Of a stretch of DNA of 64,000 nucleotides, positions 50,649 through 61,804 are shown piece by piece. The stretch's first letter is position 1, and each line of letters starts with the position of its first letter. The notes beneath the pieces were generated by a model that made no database searches, was not told the origin of the DNA, and saw nothing but the letters and a program-made list of their open reading frames with translations. Location: positions 62,001 to 126,000 of the forward strand of contig NZ_LZJZ01000015.1 in NCBI RefSeq assembly GCF_001667585.1, written 5' to 3'. The position numbers and the translations under genes are program-made. Source of the stretch: Mycobacterium sp. E2733. GTDB taxonomy: Bacteria > Actinomycetota > Actinomycetes > Mycobacteriales > Mycobacteriaceae.

Positions 50649-50990
50649 TCAGTGGCAAGACTGCGTGCAGCCGGCGCAGGTCCCCGCGCAGGCCGGTGCC
50701 GCCGCTTCCCGCCGCAGCGCGAAGCGCGCACTCTGCCATGACCCGGCTGCCACCGTTCCGAAGGCGCCGACTACGCAGACGATCAGCACCACCAGCGCGG
50801 TGTGCGGGGAGGCGGCCAGCGCCACCACACCGCCGGCGGCCAGCATGATTGCCGCCGCCAGTTGCGCCGGCGCCATGGACCGCAGCGCGAGCGCGGTGGG
50901 GTCGACATTTTGGGTGCGCGCCAATGACCAAGTTCCGAACCCGGCGGAGGCCACCGCCGCACACATGCAGAGCACTCCCGCAATCAGCAT
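50649..50990 (-). CDS. small membrane protein (Rv0039c orthologue)
   Basis: A 113-residue protein with about three hydrophobic segments and a Cys-rich tail (ACAGTCAGCTQSCH) that could bind a metal. Length fits Rv0039c (115). Function unknown. It lies 64 bp downstream of the Pro-rich antigen gene and could share its transcript. Confidence 0.82.
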   Translation of the reverse strand: MLIAGVLCMCAAVASAGFGTWSLARTQNVDPTALALRSMAPAQLAAAIMLAAGGVVALAASPHTALVVLIVCVVGAFGTVAAGSWQSARFALRREAAAPACAGTCAGCTQSCH

Positions 50991-51054
50991 GGCCTCACAA
51001 TACGAGCCCGGACACTGGTCCGTTCAGTCGGCTCCGAGGGAGCCGCTGCACCGC

Positions 51055-52215
51055 TTAGTGCTGCAGAAACGAGAAATTCGGGAGTGGGGGAAGGCCGGGA
51101 ACCAGGGCCAACAGGTTCGGTGTGGGCTGTCGGCTGGGCATGGGCGCCGGGGGTAGGCCCACCGGAGCGGTCGCCGAGGTTTGCCGGAGCGGAGCCACGG
51201 CGGGAACCTGCGGGGTGGGGGCGGTGACTGGCGCCTGCACCACCGGAGCCGTCGCAGGAATCTGCGGAGCCGGAGCCGTCGCAGGAACCTGTGGAGCCGG
51301 AGCCGTCGCAGGAACAGGCGGGGTCGGTGCCTGGGCCGGGGCCAGTCCGACCGGCGAGGCTGCGGGGGTCTGGACCGGCGCCGGCGCCGACGCGCCGGGA
51401 ACCGTCACACGGAAGCCGTTGACGATGGCGTCGGTGGCCGGCGCGTCGGCGACGGCCACGGCACGATCGGTGGTCACCGCGAGCGACACCAGGTACTTGT
51501 CGTGCCCCGAGGTGGCGATGACGTGGCGTCGCGATGTGTTCAGCATCATGTCGCCGTCGCGGTATGTGCCTTCGACGATCGACGAGGGGAAGCCGCCGAA
51601 ATCGGCCATCGAGGCGTTGGTGGGCTGCCAGGCCGGCAGCTTCTGACTGTCGACGTAGCCGTGGCTGATGGCCTCTCGGGGGTCGAAATCGCCGACGAGC
51701 TTGTACACCACCACCTGGGCATTCGAGGAGTAGATGCTGCTGCCCTGCCGGTCGGCGATCACCGCGAACGCGTCGGGCACATTGGGGTCGGGCACCTGAG
51801 TCCACCGGGCCGGCACCGGCAGGGTGATGTCAAGTGCCTTGAGCCCCTGGGGGTTTTGCGCCTCGAGCTTAACCCCCTTCGACTGCAGGTATTCACGAAT
51901 CGTCCCCGAGGCGGCCGGAGCCGGGGTGACCGTGGGGGCCACCGGCACGGCGGGCGCGGCCGCCGGCACGGCCGCACCCGGGGCCGTCGGCGATGCGACG
52001 GGATTCGGCGCCGGCGGGGTGGCGAGGAACCGGTTGGTGGGCGCCTGCCCGGGTACCACGGCGGCGTTCTGTGGCGCCGGGATGGCGGGAGCGGGCGACG
52101 GCGCGGGAAGTAAGGGGTCCGCCGATGCCTGCGCGCCCGTGAAGACCGCCATGCCCATCAGGCCGGCGACCATACCCCCGAGGAGCGCACGGCGGGCGGG
52201 GACGATCTCGATCAT
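51055..52215 (-). CDS. mtc28: secreted proline-rich antigen Mtc28 (LpqN/LpqT-like)
   Basis: Secreted protein of 386 residues (Rv0040c: 310). A signal peptide spans about 1-32 ending ASADP; a Pro/Ala linker follows, then the conserved domain ([38 protein letters not shown]) and a Pro/Ala-rich C-terminal tail longer than in M. tuberculosis, built on VPATAPAPQ repeats. No lipobox. Start ATG 52215 (MIEIVPARR) matches the orthologue. Exported antigen; molecular role unknown. Confidence 0.9.
   Translation of the reverse strand: MIEIVPARRALLGGMVAGLMGMAVFTGAQASADPLLPAPSPAPAIPAPQNAAVVPGQAPTNRFLATPPAPNPVASPTAPGAAVPAAAPAVPVAPTVTPAPAASGTIREYLQSKGVKLEAQNPQGLKALDITLPVPARWTQVPDPNVPDAFAVIADRQGSSIYSSNAQVVVYKLVGDFDPREAISHGYVDSQKLPAWQPTNASMADFGGFPSSIVEGTYRDGDMMLNTSRRHVIATSGHDKYLVSLAVTTDRAVAVADAPATDAIVNGFRVTVPGASAPAPVQTPAASPVGLAPAQAPTPPVPATAPAPQVPATAPAPQIPATAPVVQAPVTAPTPQVPAVAPLRQTSATAPVGLPPAPMPSRQPTPNLLALVPGLPPLPNFSFLQH
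51244..51320 (-). repeat. 27-bp tandem repeats in the Mtc28 tail
   Basis: About three near-identical units of 27 bases (plus strand GGAGCCGGAGCCGTCGCAGG...) encode VPATAPAPQ units of the Mtc28 tail. Slippage here can explain the longer tail. Confidence 0.75.
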
Positions 52216-52394
52216 CAGCCTCGGTCCTTCCAATGGCGCACTGTCAGGTCGTTAGAGGCCGACTGTAACTACAGGTCAAAGGCTGTGGATAGGCTCGAAA
52301 TAGAGCTGGGATGAACCCCTGATCGGTGCGCAACGGAACCGAGATCATCCTGTGGCCGGCGGTCGGCCCGAGGCGGTCCTTATACCCTGTTCAG

Positions 52395-55307
52395 GTGACC
52401 GAGCCCCCGACCACCGGCGCCGAGAGCAACTCCGGTGCCGTTCAAACGGACCCCGATGCGCCGACGTATCGCTACACCGCGGCGCTGGCGGGCCGTATCG
52501 AAAGCACCTGGCAGGAGAATTGGGCGAAGCTCGGGACGTTCAACGTGCCCAACCCGGTCGGTTCGTTGGCTCCGACCGATGGCACTCCGGTCCCCGCGGA
52601 CAAGTTGTTCGTGCAGGACATGTTTCCCTATCCCTCGGGCGAGGGACTGCACGTCGGCCACCCGCTGGGTTACATCGCCACCGACGTATACGCCCGCTAC
52701 TTCCGGATGACTGGACATAACGTCCTGCACGCGTTGGGTTTCGACTCGTTCGGGCTGCCCGCCGAGCAATACGCCGTGCAAACCGGCACCCATCCGCGTA
52801 CGCGGACCGAGGCCAACGTCGTGAACTTCCGGCGTCAACTGGGCCGGCTGGGCCTCGGCCACGACAGCCGGCGCAGCTTCTCGACCACCGATGTCGAGTT
52901 CTACAAGTGGACACAGTGGATCTTTCTGCAGATCTACAACGCCTGGTTCGACACTTCGGCCCGTAAGGCCCGCCCGATCGGCGAGCTGATCGCGGAGTTC
53001 GACTCCGGTGCCAGGCCGCTCGAGGACGGTCGGGACTGGGGCACGCTGTCGGCAGGGGAGCGGGCCGAGGTGATCGACGGCCATCGACTGGTCTACCGCG
53101 CCGACTCGATGGTGAACTGGTGCCCGGGCCTGGGCACGGTGCTGGCCAACGAAGAGGTCACCGCGGACGGCCGCAGCGACCGCGGCAACTTCCCGGTGTT
53201 CCGGAAACGGTTGCGGCAGTGGATGATGCGGATCACGGCATACGCCGACCGGCTGCTCGACGACCTGGAGTTGCTGGACTGGCCGGAGCCGGTCAAAACC
53301 ATGCAGCGCAACTGGATCGGCCGCTCCACCGGCACCCGGGCGCTGTTCTCGGCGAGCAACGCAGGCGGCGAAGCGGTCGACATCGAGGTGTTCACCACCC
53401 GGCCGGACACCATGTTCGGCGCGACCTACCTGGTGCTGGCCCCCGAGCACGACCTGGTCGACGGCCTGGTGGCCGCGAGCTGGCCCGAGGGGACCGACGC
53501 CCGTTGGACTTACGGCGCCGCGACGCCGGGGGAGGCGGTGGCCGCCTACCGGCAGGTGATCGCGGCGAAGTCGGATCTCGAGCGCCAGGAGAACAGGGAG
53601 AAGACGGGCGTCTTCCTGGGCAGCTACGCGACCAACCCCGCCAACGGCAAGCCGGTGCCCATCTTCATCGCCGATTACGTCCTGGCCGGGTACGGCACCG
53701 GCGCGATCATGGCGGTTCCCGGCCACGACCAGCGCGACTGGGACTTCGCCCATGAGCTCGGCCTTCCCATCGTGGAAGTCATTGCCGGCGGCGATATTTC
53801 GGAGGCCGCTTACCCGGGCGACGGTGTCCTGGTCAACTCCGGTTACCTCGACGGAATGGACGTGCCGGCAGCCAAGGACGCGATCACCGCCCGCCTCGAA
53901 GCTGACGGTCGCGGCTGGGCGCGGATCGAATTCAAGTTGCGCGACTGGCTTTTCGCCCGGCAGCGCTACTGGGGCGAGCCGTTCCCGATCGTCTACGACA
54001 GCGACGGACGCGCGCACGCTCTCGACGAGGCCGCGCTGCCGGTCGAGCTGCCCGATGTGCCCGACTATTCGCCGGTGCTGTTCGACCCCGACGACGCCGA
54101 CAGCGAGCCGTCGCCACCACTGGCCAAGGCGACCGAGTGGGTGCACGTCGAACTGGACCTCGGCGATGGGTTGCAGCCCTACACCCGCGACACCAACGTG
54201 ATGCCGCAATGGGCCGGCAGCTCCTGGTATGAACTGCGCTACACCGATCCTCACAATTCGGAAAGGTTGTGCGCCAAGGAGAATGAGGCTTATTGGATGG
54301 GACCGCGGCCGGCCGAGCACGGTCCGCAGGATCCCGGCGGCGTCGACCTGTATGTCGGCGGCGCCGAACACGCGGTGCTCCACCTCCTGTATGCGCGATT
54401 CTGGCACAAGGTGTTATACGACCTGGGCCACGTCAGTTCCCGAGAGCCGTACCGCCGCCTGGTCAACCAGGGCTACATTCAGGCTTTCGCCTACACCGAC
54501 TCGCGCGGCTCGTATGTGCCGGCCGACGAGGTGGTCGAGCGCGCCGGCCGATTCTTCTACCCGGGCCCCGGCGGCGAGATCGAGGTCTTTCAGGAATTCG
54601 GCAAAATCGGTAAAAGCCTGAAGAATTCGATTTCACCCGACGAGATCTGCGACGAGTACGGCGCGGACACGCTGCGGGTGTACGAGATGTCGATGGGTCC
54701 GCTGGAGGCCTCCCGCCCGTGGGCCACCAAGGACGTCGTCGGGGCGCACCGCTTCTTGCAGCGTGTGTGGCGGCTGGTGGTCGATGAGCAGACCGGCCAG
54801 ACCCGGGTGCTCGACGTGGCCGGACAACAAGAGCTTGACGCCGACACCCTGCGAGCGCTGCACCGCACCATCGCCGGAGTTTCGGAAGACTATGCCGCAC
54901 TGCGCAATAACACCGCGGCAGCCAAGCTGATCGAGTACACCAATCACCTCACCAAAGAGCACCGCGACGCCGTTCCCCGGGCGGCGGTCGAGCCGCTGGT
55001 GCTGATGTTGGCGCCGCTGGCCCCGCATATGGCCGAGGAGCTATGGCTGCGGCTGGGTCACACCACTTCCCTGGCGCATGGCCCGTTCCCGCAGGCCGAC
55101 CCGGCCTACCTGGTCGACGACAGTGTCGAGTACCCGGTCCAGGTCAACGGCAAGCTGCGTGGCCGAGTGGTGGTGGCCGCCGACGCCGACCAGGACACCC
55201 TGAAGGCCGCGGCTTTGTCGGACGAGAAGGTCCAGGCATTCTTGGCGGGCGCCAGCCCCCGCAAGGTGATTGTGGTTCCCGGCCGGCTGGTCAACCTGGT
55301 CGTCTAG
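52395..55307 (+). CDS. leuS: leucyl-tRNA synthetase
   Basis: Class Ia synthetase (970 residues; M. tuberculosis 969) that charges tRNA-Leu. The HIGH motif is HVGH in [12 protein letters not shown]; the KMSKS motif is KIGKSLKN. The editing domain in the centre has the conserved [11 protein letters not shown] and [10 protein letters not shown] segments. GTG at 52395 ([11 protein letters not shown]) is preferred to the longer frame from 52326 because it matches the known start and length. Confidence 0.97.
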   Translation: MTEPPTTGAESNSGAVQTDPDAPTYRYTAALAGRIESTWQENWAKLGTFNVPNPVGSLAPTDGTPVPADKLFVQDMFPYPSGEGLHVGHPLGYIATDVYARYFRMTGHNVLHALGFDSFGLPAEQYAVQTGTHPRTRTEANVVNFRRQLGRLGLGHDSRRSFSTTDVEFYKWTQWIFLQIYNAWFDTSARKARPIGELIAEFDSGARPLEDGRDWGTLSAGERAEVIDGHRLVYRADSMVNWCPGLGTVLANEEVTADGRSDRGNFPVFRKRLRQWMMRITAYADRLLDDLELLDWPEPVKTMQRNWIGRSTGTRALFSASNAGGEAVDIEVFTTRPDTMFGATYLVLAPEHDLVDGLVAASWPEGTDARWTYGAATPGEAVAAYRQVIAAKSDLERQENREKTGVFLGSYATNPANGKPVPIFIADYVLAGYGTGAIMAVPGHDQRDWDFAHELGLPIVEVIAGGDISEAAYPGDGVLVNSGYLDGMDVPAAKDAITARLEADGRGWARIEFKLRDWLFARQRYWGEPFPIVYDSDGRAHALDEAALPVELPDVPDYSPVLFDPDDADSEPSPPLAKATEWVHVELDLGDGLQPYTRDTNVMPQWAGSSWYELRYTDPHNSERLCAKENEAYWMGPRPAEHGPQDPGGVDLYVGGAEHAVLHLLYARFWHKVLYDLGHVSSREPYRRLVNQGYIQAFAYTDSRGSYVPADEVVERAGRFFYPGPGGEIEVFQEFGKIGKSLKNSISPDEICDEYGADTLRVYEMSMGPLEASRPWATKDVVGAHRFLQRVWRLVVDEQTGQTRVLDVAGQQELDADTLRALHRTIAGVSEDYAALRNNTAAAKLIEYTNHLTKEHRDAVPRAAVEPLVLMLAPLAPHMAEELWLRLGHTTSLAHGPFPQADPAYLVDDSVEYPVQVNGKLRGRVVVAADADQDTLKAAALSDEKVQAFLAGASPRKVIVVPGRLVNLVV

Positions 55308-55317
55308 GGGACCCGAG

Positions 55318-55989
55318 TCACCGGCCCGCCGGCCGCAGAACCACCTCGTGGACGTGACCGTCGGGCGGCGTCGCCACCACGTTGGCGACCGCTGCCGCGA
55401 CGGTTTCCGGCCTGAGGAACTTCGCCGGGTCGTACGTGCCGCCCTCGAATGCAACGAGTTCGCGCTGCATTTCGGTGTCGGTGCGACCGGGGTAGACCGT
55501 CGTCACCCGAAGCTGCGGTTCGTCGGCGCGCAGCGAGTCGGCGAAGGCGCGCAACGCGAACTTACTGGCCGAGTAGGAGGCCATGCCAGGCGAAACATTG
55601 CGTCCCGAACCGGAGTTGATGAAGACCACTTGGCCACGGGCGCGCCGCAACGCCGGCAGCAAAGTCAGTGTAAGTGCTACCGGCCCAAGCACATTGACGG
55701 CGAAGGTGGCGCGCCACTCATCGACGTCGGTCTCCGCGACATGGCCGGGTATCGACACCCCGGCGTTGTGCACCAGCACATCGAGTTCGTCCACGATCTC
55801 GCAGGCGGCCTCGATTTCCGCGGTGTCGGTCAGGTCCAGCGGAAACGTCGTCGCGTCCAGCCTCTCGGCAACGGCGTCGAGCCGCTCAGAGGGCCGACCG
55901 GCCAGCAAAAGAGTGTGGGTGGGGGCCAGCGCGGTGGCGATCGCGGAACCGATACCGCCGCCGGCACCGGTGATGAGTGCAGTTGGCAT
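55318..55989 (-). CDS. short-chain dehydrogenase/reductase
   Basis: A 223-residue SDR. Cofactor loop TGAGGGIGSAIA near residue 7-18; NAG motif in LVHNAGVSIPG; catalytic Tyr and Lys in MASYSASKFALR with upstream Ser in FINSGSG. NAD(P)-dependent oxidation or reduction of an unknown carbonyl/alcohol. Convergent with leuS, 10 bp apart. Not at this place in M. tuberculosis. Confidence 0.92.
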   Translation of the reverse strand: MPTALITGAGGGIGSAIATALAPTHTLLLAGRPSERLDAVAERLDATTFPLDLTDTAEIEAACEIVDELDVLVHNAGVSIPGHVAETDVDEWRATFAVNVLGPVALTLTLLPALRRARGQVVFINSGSGRNVSPGMASYSASKFALRAFADSLRADEPQLRVTTVYPGRTDTEMQRELVAFEGGTYDPAKFLRPETVAAAVANVVATPPDGHVHEVVLRPAGR

Positions 55990-56037
55990 GTACGGCAGTC
56001 TACGGGCGCCGCCAAACCCATTGAATGGCTGGTACTT

Positions 56038-56541
56038 TCACGCCTCTTTACGGGCCGGTGATTCACCCGCGGGTCCGGCCGCCGGTTCACCGCAGGCCAG
56101 CCGCTCCAGCGGTGCCAACGCCTGCATCAATGTGCCGAGGTCAGACGCGGGGAGCTGACTGAGCATCGCGGCCAGGGAGGCGCGCCGGTTGGCCAGAGAC
56201 TCGCCATGAACGGCTCGCCCGCGGGGAGTTATGTCGACGAGTACCGCCCGCAGGTCGGATGGGTCGCGCGAGCGCTTCACCAGGCCCAGCTTCTCCAGCC
56301 GGCGGATCGCCACCGTGGTGGTGGGGGTTCGCACGCGTTCGTGGGCCGCCAAGTCGGTCATCCGGATCGGCCCTTGGTCCAGCAAGGTGACGAGGATCGA
56401 CAGTTGCGCGAGCGTCAACTCGCCCGCGGCCGCGCCGCTCGGGTCCCCGCGACGCAGAATCGAAAACAATTTGGACAGCGCGCGGTGCAAACCTTCCGCA
56501 AGCTCGGTCACGTCGGCCGCGGTGGATTCGCTATCCGCCAT
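56038..56541 (-). CDS. MarR-family regulator (Rv0042c orthologue)
   Basis: A winged-helix MarR-type repressor, 167 residues from ATG 56541. Recognition helix region MTDLAAHERVRTPTTTVAIRRLEKLGLV (parts) and the wing DPSDLRAVLVDITPRG. The upstream ATG 56577 would add 12 residues and is possible; neither has a strong ribosome site. A 14-bp palindrome lies 48 bp upstream and is a likely operator, so it probably represses itself and maybe the transporter operon beside it. Confidence 0.88.
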   Translation of the reverse strand: MADSESTAADVTELAEGLHRALSKLFSILRRGDPSGAAAGELTLAQLSILVTLLDQGPIRMTDLAAHERVRTPTTTVAIRRLEKLGLVKRSRDPSDLRAVLVDITPRGRAVHGESLANRRASLAAMLSQLPASDLGTLMQALAPLERLACGEPAAGPAGESPARKEA

Positions 56542-56588
56542 AAAGGGGGAGTCTAACGCTATATCAGGCGCGTACAAGCTAGCTAACC

Positions 56589-56602
56589 CTACTAATTAGT
56601 AG
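56589..56602. promoter_or_regulatory. 14-bp palindrome, candidate MarR operator
   Basis: Perfect palindrome CTACTAATTAGTAG between the marR start and the end of the ABC ATPase gene. AT-rich perfect palindromes upstream of marR genes are typical operator sites. The position suits autorepression. No footprint data are available. Confidence 0.55.
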
Positions 56603-56613
56603 CAATAGGGCCG

Positions 56614-57353
<740 letters not shown>

Positions 57354-57357
<4 letters not shown>

Positions 57358-59180
57358 GTGATCTCCTGGCCGAACTTCGTCGCCAGCATGTCGGCATTGT
57401 CGTCGAGGTCGGGGGCACCCCGACCGCGCCGCAGGCGCGCGTCGATGTAATTCACCAAATGCGTTAACGGGATGGTCAATATCAGATAGAAGAGCCCGGC
57501 CGCCACCAACGGTGAGAGGCTTCCCGTCTGGGCGTTCAAATCCCGGCCCACTTGAAAGAGCTCCCGCTGATCGGCAATCAGGCCAAGGAAGTACACCAGT
57601 GCCGAGGCCTTCAACAACCCGATGAACTGATTGACCAGTGCCGGCAACACGCGCCGTATTCCCTGCGGCACCACCACCAGCCGCATCGCGGTCGTATAGC
57701 TGAACCCCAGCGCGCGGGAGGCCTCCAATTGGCCGGGGTCCACGCTTTGTATTCCGGAGCGCAGGATTTCGCCGATGTAGGCGGCGGCCATCAACCCCAA
57801 CGCGGCAATTCCCAAAGGGTAAGGGTTCTTGTTCGTCAGCCCGCCGACCAACGGCCCGACGCCCATTCCGATCAGCAGAATGATCACCACTTCGGGAAGA
57901 CCGCGGAAGATGTCGGTGTAGACCCGCGCCGGCCAGCGCAGCCAGCGCCGGTGCGAAATGCCCGCCATGGCCAGCACCATCCCCAGCGCCAGACCGATCA
58001 CGATGGCGCTGTTGGTCAGGATCAACGTGTTCGGCAACCCCGTCGTGAACAGAACGGGGATGGCGCGCCGGTACATCTCCCAGTCGAAGAATGAATCCCG
58101 CAACTGGGCGAGCGTCGACTTGGGCGCCGCTGGACCCTGGGGCGAGCGGGCCGCGTGGTGCCCGCTCGCGGCGATCGCGGCGAAATCCGGGAGGTCCGGG
58201 GCGGGCGCCGCTTTGGACCCCGGCTTCCAGCCCGGCGGCAGCGTGCGCGGCACCCATTGGCAGTACAGCTTGGACCAGGTGCCGTCGGCGATCACCGCGT
58301 CCAGCCCGGAGTTGAGCGCGTCGATCAGCGGCCTGTTCTCCTTGGCGACCGCAAAACCCACGAAATTGCCTGGGCTGAAAGTGTTCGCGACGGTCACGGC
58401 GGGGTCGCCCGGCCGAATGACGCTCGAGGCGAGGGTTCCAGGCGCCACCCACGCGTCGATCTGGCGGGTCTTGAGGCTGGCGTACAGGGTGGCAAAGCCC
58501 GGATATTTCACCGGTTGCAGATGCAGGGTGTCGACGACGTACGACTCCTCAACGGTGCCCTGAACGACGCCGATGCGCTGACCGGCCGCCAGATCACTGA
58601 ACTTGCGGATCGATGAGCCGGGGGGGACCACCAGGGAGTAGAAGCCGAAGTCGTAGCCGTTGGTGAACGCGACGGTGCGGCGACGTTGATCGGTGGCTTT
58701 CACCGACGCCGATCCGACGTCGAAGCGCCGGGACGCCACTTGGGCGAGCAGCGCGGAGAAGTCGGTGCTGACGAACCGCAGCTGCAGATGCAGCTTGCCG
58801 GCGATGGCGCGCAGCAGCAGGTTGTCGAAGCCGCTGAATTCACCGGTGGGATTGATGCAGATGTTGGGCGGGGCGTCCGACAACGTGCCCACCGTCAGCA
58901 CACCCGGCGTGCCGAGGCCGAGCGCGCCGACGTCCACCGCGCTGAGCGGTTCGACGGAACTTGTCGTGGCCCGGTCTTCCTGAGGCGTGGGCTGACTCTC
59001 GGTCAGATCCTTGGGCAGGGCCCTCGCGCTGTCCAGGCCGGCCGGCGCGCATTGATTCCAGTCGGCAGCCGCGGGCGCTGCCGGCCCGCCTAATGCCATG
59101 CCGCACACCAGCACCGTTGTCGCGGCGAGTCCGAACAGCCTTGCGCGGCGCTGGGTGCGCCGGTCCACGCGCGCATTCAT
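57354..59180 (-). CDS. fused substrate-binding protein and permease of an amino-acid ABC transporter
   Basis: A 608-residue fusion. Signal peptide (about 1-40, ending APAAADW), then a SBP_bac_3 binding domain (about 85-325; FDNLLLRAIAGKL, RRFDVGSASV), a linker, then a HisM/GlnP permease (about 370-590) with membrane spans and the ATPase contact loop ASRALGFSYTTAMRLVVVPQGIRRVLP (parts). Fusion keeps binding protein and channel in one chain, so no separate binding gene is needed. Likely cargo glutamate/glutamine or similar. ATG 59180 (MNARVDRR) is chosen; ATG 59189 is 3 codons longer. Confidence 0.88.
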
Positions 59181-59228
59181 CCCTGCCACCGTAACGACAG
59201 GGCTGCGGCTTCGTCGGGTGAGCGAGGT

Positions 59229-59969
59229 CTACAGCGCCAGCGACGGCTCGACGGCCACGGCTTCGGCGTCGGCGAGTACCTCGAGCGGCCCGGCCACGAC
59301 GGGGCTGACGTCGTCCGGTGCGGTGAACACCCTGCGCCGGGAAAGTTCGGCCAGCATGGTCTGCGCCATCAGGTAGGAGCGGCCGACGCACGCGGCCCGA
59401 GCGGCCTCGGGGTCGCGCCGGATGATCGCGGACGTCTCCTCTTCGTAGAACGGCAGCATATCTTCGCGGCTGCCTTGATAAATCAGCCAGAATACCCGGG
59501 GCACCAGGTTTTGTGAGGCGCGGATCGTCGCATGCAGCCGCGGTCCGGCGTATTCGTCGTTGATGGTGCGCCGGTATTCCGCGGCGATGTCGCAGAAGGC
59601 CCGCGAATCCTTGGCGGTGCGCAGCGACCGCATGAAGGCGTCGAGCTGACCCAGGATCCGCGGTGTCGGACTGGTGGCCGCACGCGCGGACGCGATGCCG
59701 TTGAGCAGGCCCTCGATTTCGTGGTGCTCGAGGACGGTGGCTTCGTCGAACCGCTCGACGAACGCCCCGCGGTGATAGCGAGTGGAGACAATGCCGTCGT
59801 GTTCGAGTTGCACCAGCGCCTCTTGAATGGGGACGCGGCTTACGCCGAGTCCTAACGCGATCTCATTTCGATCGACGCGGTCGCCGGTGCGCAACTTCCC
59901 CGTCAGCAAGAGGTGAAGGACGTGCGAAACAACCAGGTCCTTTTCTTTGACCCCGTATTTCTTTGGCAT
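59229..59969 (-). CDS. GntR/FadR-family regulator (Rv0043c orthologue)
   Basis: A 246-residue regulator (Rv0043c: 244). N-terminal winged helix-turn-helix (about 10-75; [21 protein letters not shown]) and an all-helical FCD-type ligand domain ([26 protein letters not shown]). The effector is unknown. It lies 48 bp upstream of the transporter gene on the same strand and could control it. Confidence 0.9.
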   Translation of the reverse strand: MPKKYGVKEKDLVVSHVLHLLLTGKLRTGDRVDRNEIALGLGVSRVPIQEALVQLEHDGIVSTRYHRGAFVERFDEATVLEHHEIEGLLNGIASARAATSPTPRILGQLDAFMRSLRTAKDSRAFCDIAAEYRRTINDEYAGPRLHATIRASQNLVPRVFWLIYQGSREDMLPFYEEETSAIIRRDPEAARAACVGRSYLMAQTMLAELSRRRVFTAPDDVSPVVAGPLEVLADAEAVAVEPSLAL

Positions 59970-60077
59970 TTCGTCGTTGAGTCTCTTTCAAACCCGGTTC
60001 GGCTATCAGCGCGAGAAGTTTCTCACGAGTGGGCTCGTATTTTCCGGTGTTTCACCGATAAATGGTCAGCGACACTC

Positions 60078-60863
60078 TTAACGACTATCGCGCCACCGGC
60101 ACAGCGCTTCCGCGGCGTCGAGGTCGTAATCCGGTCCGTCGCACGCCACGGTCAGCAGCGTGACTCCCAGGCCGACCAGCTTCTCGGCATTGTCGACCAG
60201 CTGACCGCGGTCCGGCACGGCGGCCGACCGTTCGATGCTCGCCGGGTCTCGGGCGACGTCGGCGCAGTGCCGGGCCAGGACCTCCGCCTTCGCCGGAAAC
60301 TCGTCGGCGGAGGTGAAGCTGTGCCATAGGTCGGCGTACTGGGCGACCAGTCGCAGCGTCTTGCGCTCACCGCCCCCGCCGATCAGAACCGGGATGTCCC
60401 GGGTCGGCGGGGGATTCAGTTTCGCCAGTCGAGCCTTGATCCGGGGGAGCGCGCCCGCGAGGTCGTCGAGGCGGCTGCCCGCGGTGCCGAATTCGTAGCC
60501 GTACTCGTCGTAGTCCTTTTGCTTCCAACCCGAGCCGATTCCCAGCGCGAGCCGGCCGTCGGAAATGTGATCGACCGTCCGGGCCATGTCGGCCAGTAGC
60601 TCGGGATTGCGGTACGAGTTGCATGTGACCAGCGCGCCGATCTGGATGCGCGAGGTTTGCTCGGCCCACGCCCCGAGCATGGTCCAGCATTCGAAATGCG
60701 CGCCGTCGGGATCGCCGTAAAGGGGGAAGAAGTGATCCCAGTTGAAGGCGATGTCGACGCCGATGTCCTCGCAGCGGCGCACGGCGTCCCGGATTTGGCG
60801 GTATTGCGGCGCGTGCTGAGGCTGCAGCTGCACGCCGATGCGGACGGGGCGATCAGGGCTCAT
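60078..60863 (-). CDS. F420/FMN-type luciferase-like oxidoreductase (Rv0044c orthologue)
   Basis: A 261-residue LLM-class oxidoreductase. The TIM-barrel pattern is seen in IAFNWDHFFPLYGDPDGAH, LGALVT-type strand IQIGALVTCNSYRNP and LALGIGSGWKQKDYDEYG. Such mycobacterial enzymes often use F420. AGGAG precedes ATG 60863. It follows the hydrolase gene by 14 bp in one operon. Substrate unknown. Confidence 0.9.
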   Translation of the reverse strand: MSPDRPVRIGVQLQPQHAPQYRQIRDAVRRCEDIGVDIAFNWDHFFPLYGDPDGAHFECWTMLGAWAEQTSRIQIGALVTCNSYRNPELLADMARTVDHISDGRLALGIGSGWKQKDYDEYGYEFGTAGSRLDDLAGALPRIKARLAKLNPPPTRDIPVLIGGGGERKTLRLVAQYADLWHSFTSADEFPAKAEVLARHCADVARDPASIERSAAVPDRGQLVDNAEKLVGLGVTLLTVACDGPDYDLDAAEALCRWRDSR

Positions 60864-60877
60864 TAGTTTCTCCTATG

Positions 60878-61792
60878 TCAAGCCGTGTTGAGCACCCCGC
60901 GCAGCAGGTCGATCAAGGCGAGGGGCTGGTCGCTTTGCACGGAATGTCCGGAATTCTCGACGACGTGCGCCGTGCGGAAATGCTTTGTGCGACGGCTGAG
61001 TTCGGCCGCATCGTCGTCGCTGACGAAACCTGACTTGCCGCCGCGGATAAGGGTGATGGGCGCGGAGAGCCGGTCCACGTCCTCCCACAGGACGTCGAAG
61101 TCGGGGAACTTGCGGATGGCGTCGTAGCGCCACGTCCAGTTGCCGTTGTCCAGCCGGCGCGAGTTGTGAAACACGCCGCGGCGCAGCGCCTTCACTTCGC
61201 GGTGTGGCGCCGCGGCGATCGTCAGGTCCAGCATGGCCTGGAAGCTGGGGAATTCGCGTTCCCCGTGCATCAACGCCACCGTGCCCTGCTGTTCCTTCGT
61301 CATCTCCGAGTGCCGCTGCAGCGCCGACGGGGTGACGTCGATCAGCACGAGTTCGTTGACGAGTTCGGGCGCCACGGCGGCCAGCCGCAACGCGGTCAGC
61401 CCGCCCAGCGACATGCCCACGACGAGATCGGCGCTGGGCGCGTGCTCGCGCAGCGCGGGCAACAGGGCGTCGGCGTTGATCTGCGGCGAGTAGTCGCCGT
61501 CCTCGCGCCATGCCGAATGGCCGTGCCCGGGAAGGTCCACGGCCAGTGCGGGCTCGCCGAGGCCGACGATGACGGTGTCCCAGGTGTGCGCGTTCTGCCC
61601 GCCGCCGTGCAGGAAAACGATCCGCGGGGGAGCACCACCCCAGCGCAGCGCGCTGATTTTGCCCTCGGCCATGCCCGATTCGACCCGCTGGACATCGGGC
61701 AGCGGGCCCTCGACGCCGGCCTGCTCGGCGTTTTCGCGCAACAGCGAGAACTCAGACAGTCCGTCCAGGTCGTCTCCGGAGATTTCGGTCAC
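60878..61792 (-). CDS. alpha/beta hydrolase esterase (Rv0045c orthologue)
   Basis: A 304-residue alpha/beta hydrolase (Rv0045c: 298). The oxyanion loop FLHGGGQNAHTWD, nucleophile Ser in VGMSLGGLTALR and the catalytic His in NSGHSVQSDQP near the end are intact. The M. tuberculosis enzyme is an ester hydrolase for small acyl chains. Start GTG 61792. It is co-directional with the LLM gene. Confidence 0.92.
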   Translation of the reverse strand: MTEISGDDLDGLSEFSLLRENAEQAGVEGPLPDVQRVESGMAEGKISALRWGGAPPRIVFLHGGGQNAHTWDTVIVGLGEPALAVDLPGHGHSAWREDGDYSPQINADALLPALREHAPSADLVVGMSLGGLTALRLAAVAPELVNELVLIDVTPSALQRHSEMTKEQQGTVALMHGEREFPSFQAMLDLTIAAAPHREVKALRRGVFHNSRRLDNGNWTWRYDAIRKFPDFDVLWEDVDRLSAPITLIRGGKSGFVSDDDAAELSRRTKHFRTAHVVENSGHSVQSDQPLALIDLLRGVLNTA

Positions 61793-61804
61793 GGTCTACA
61801 GACA

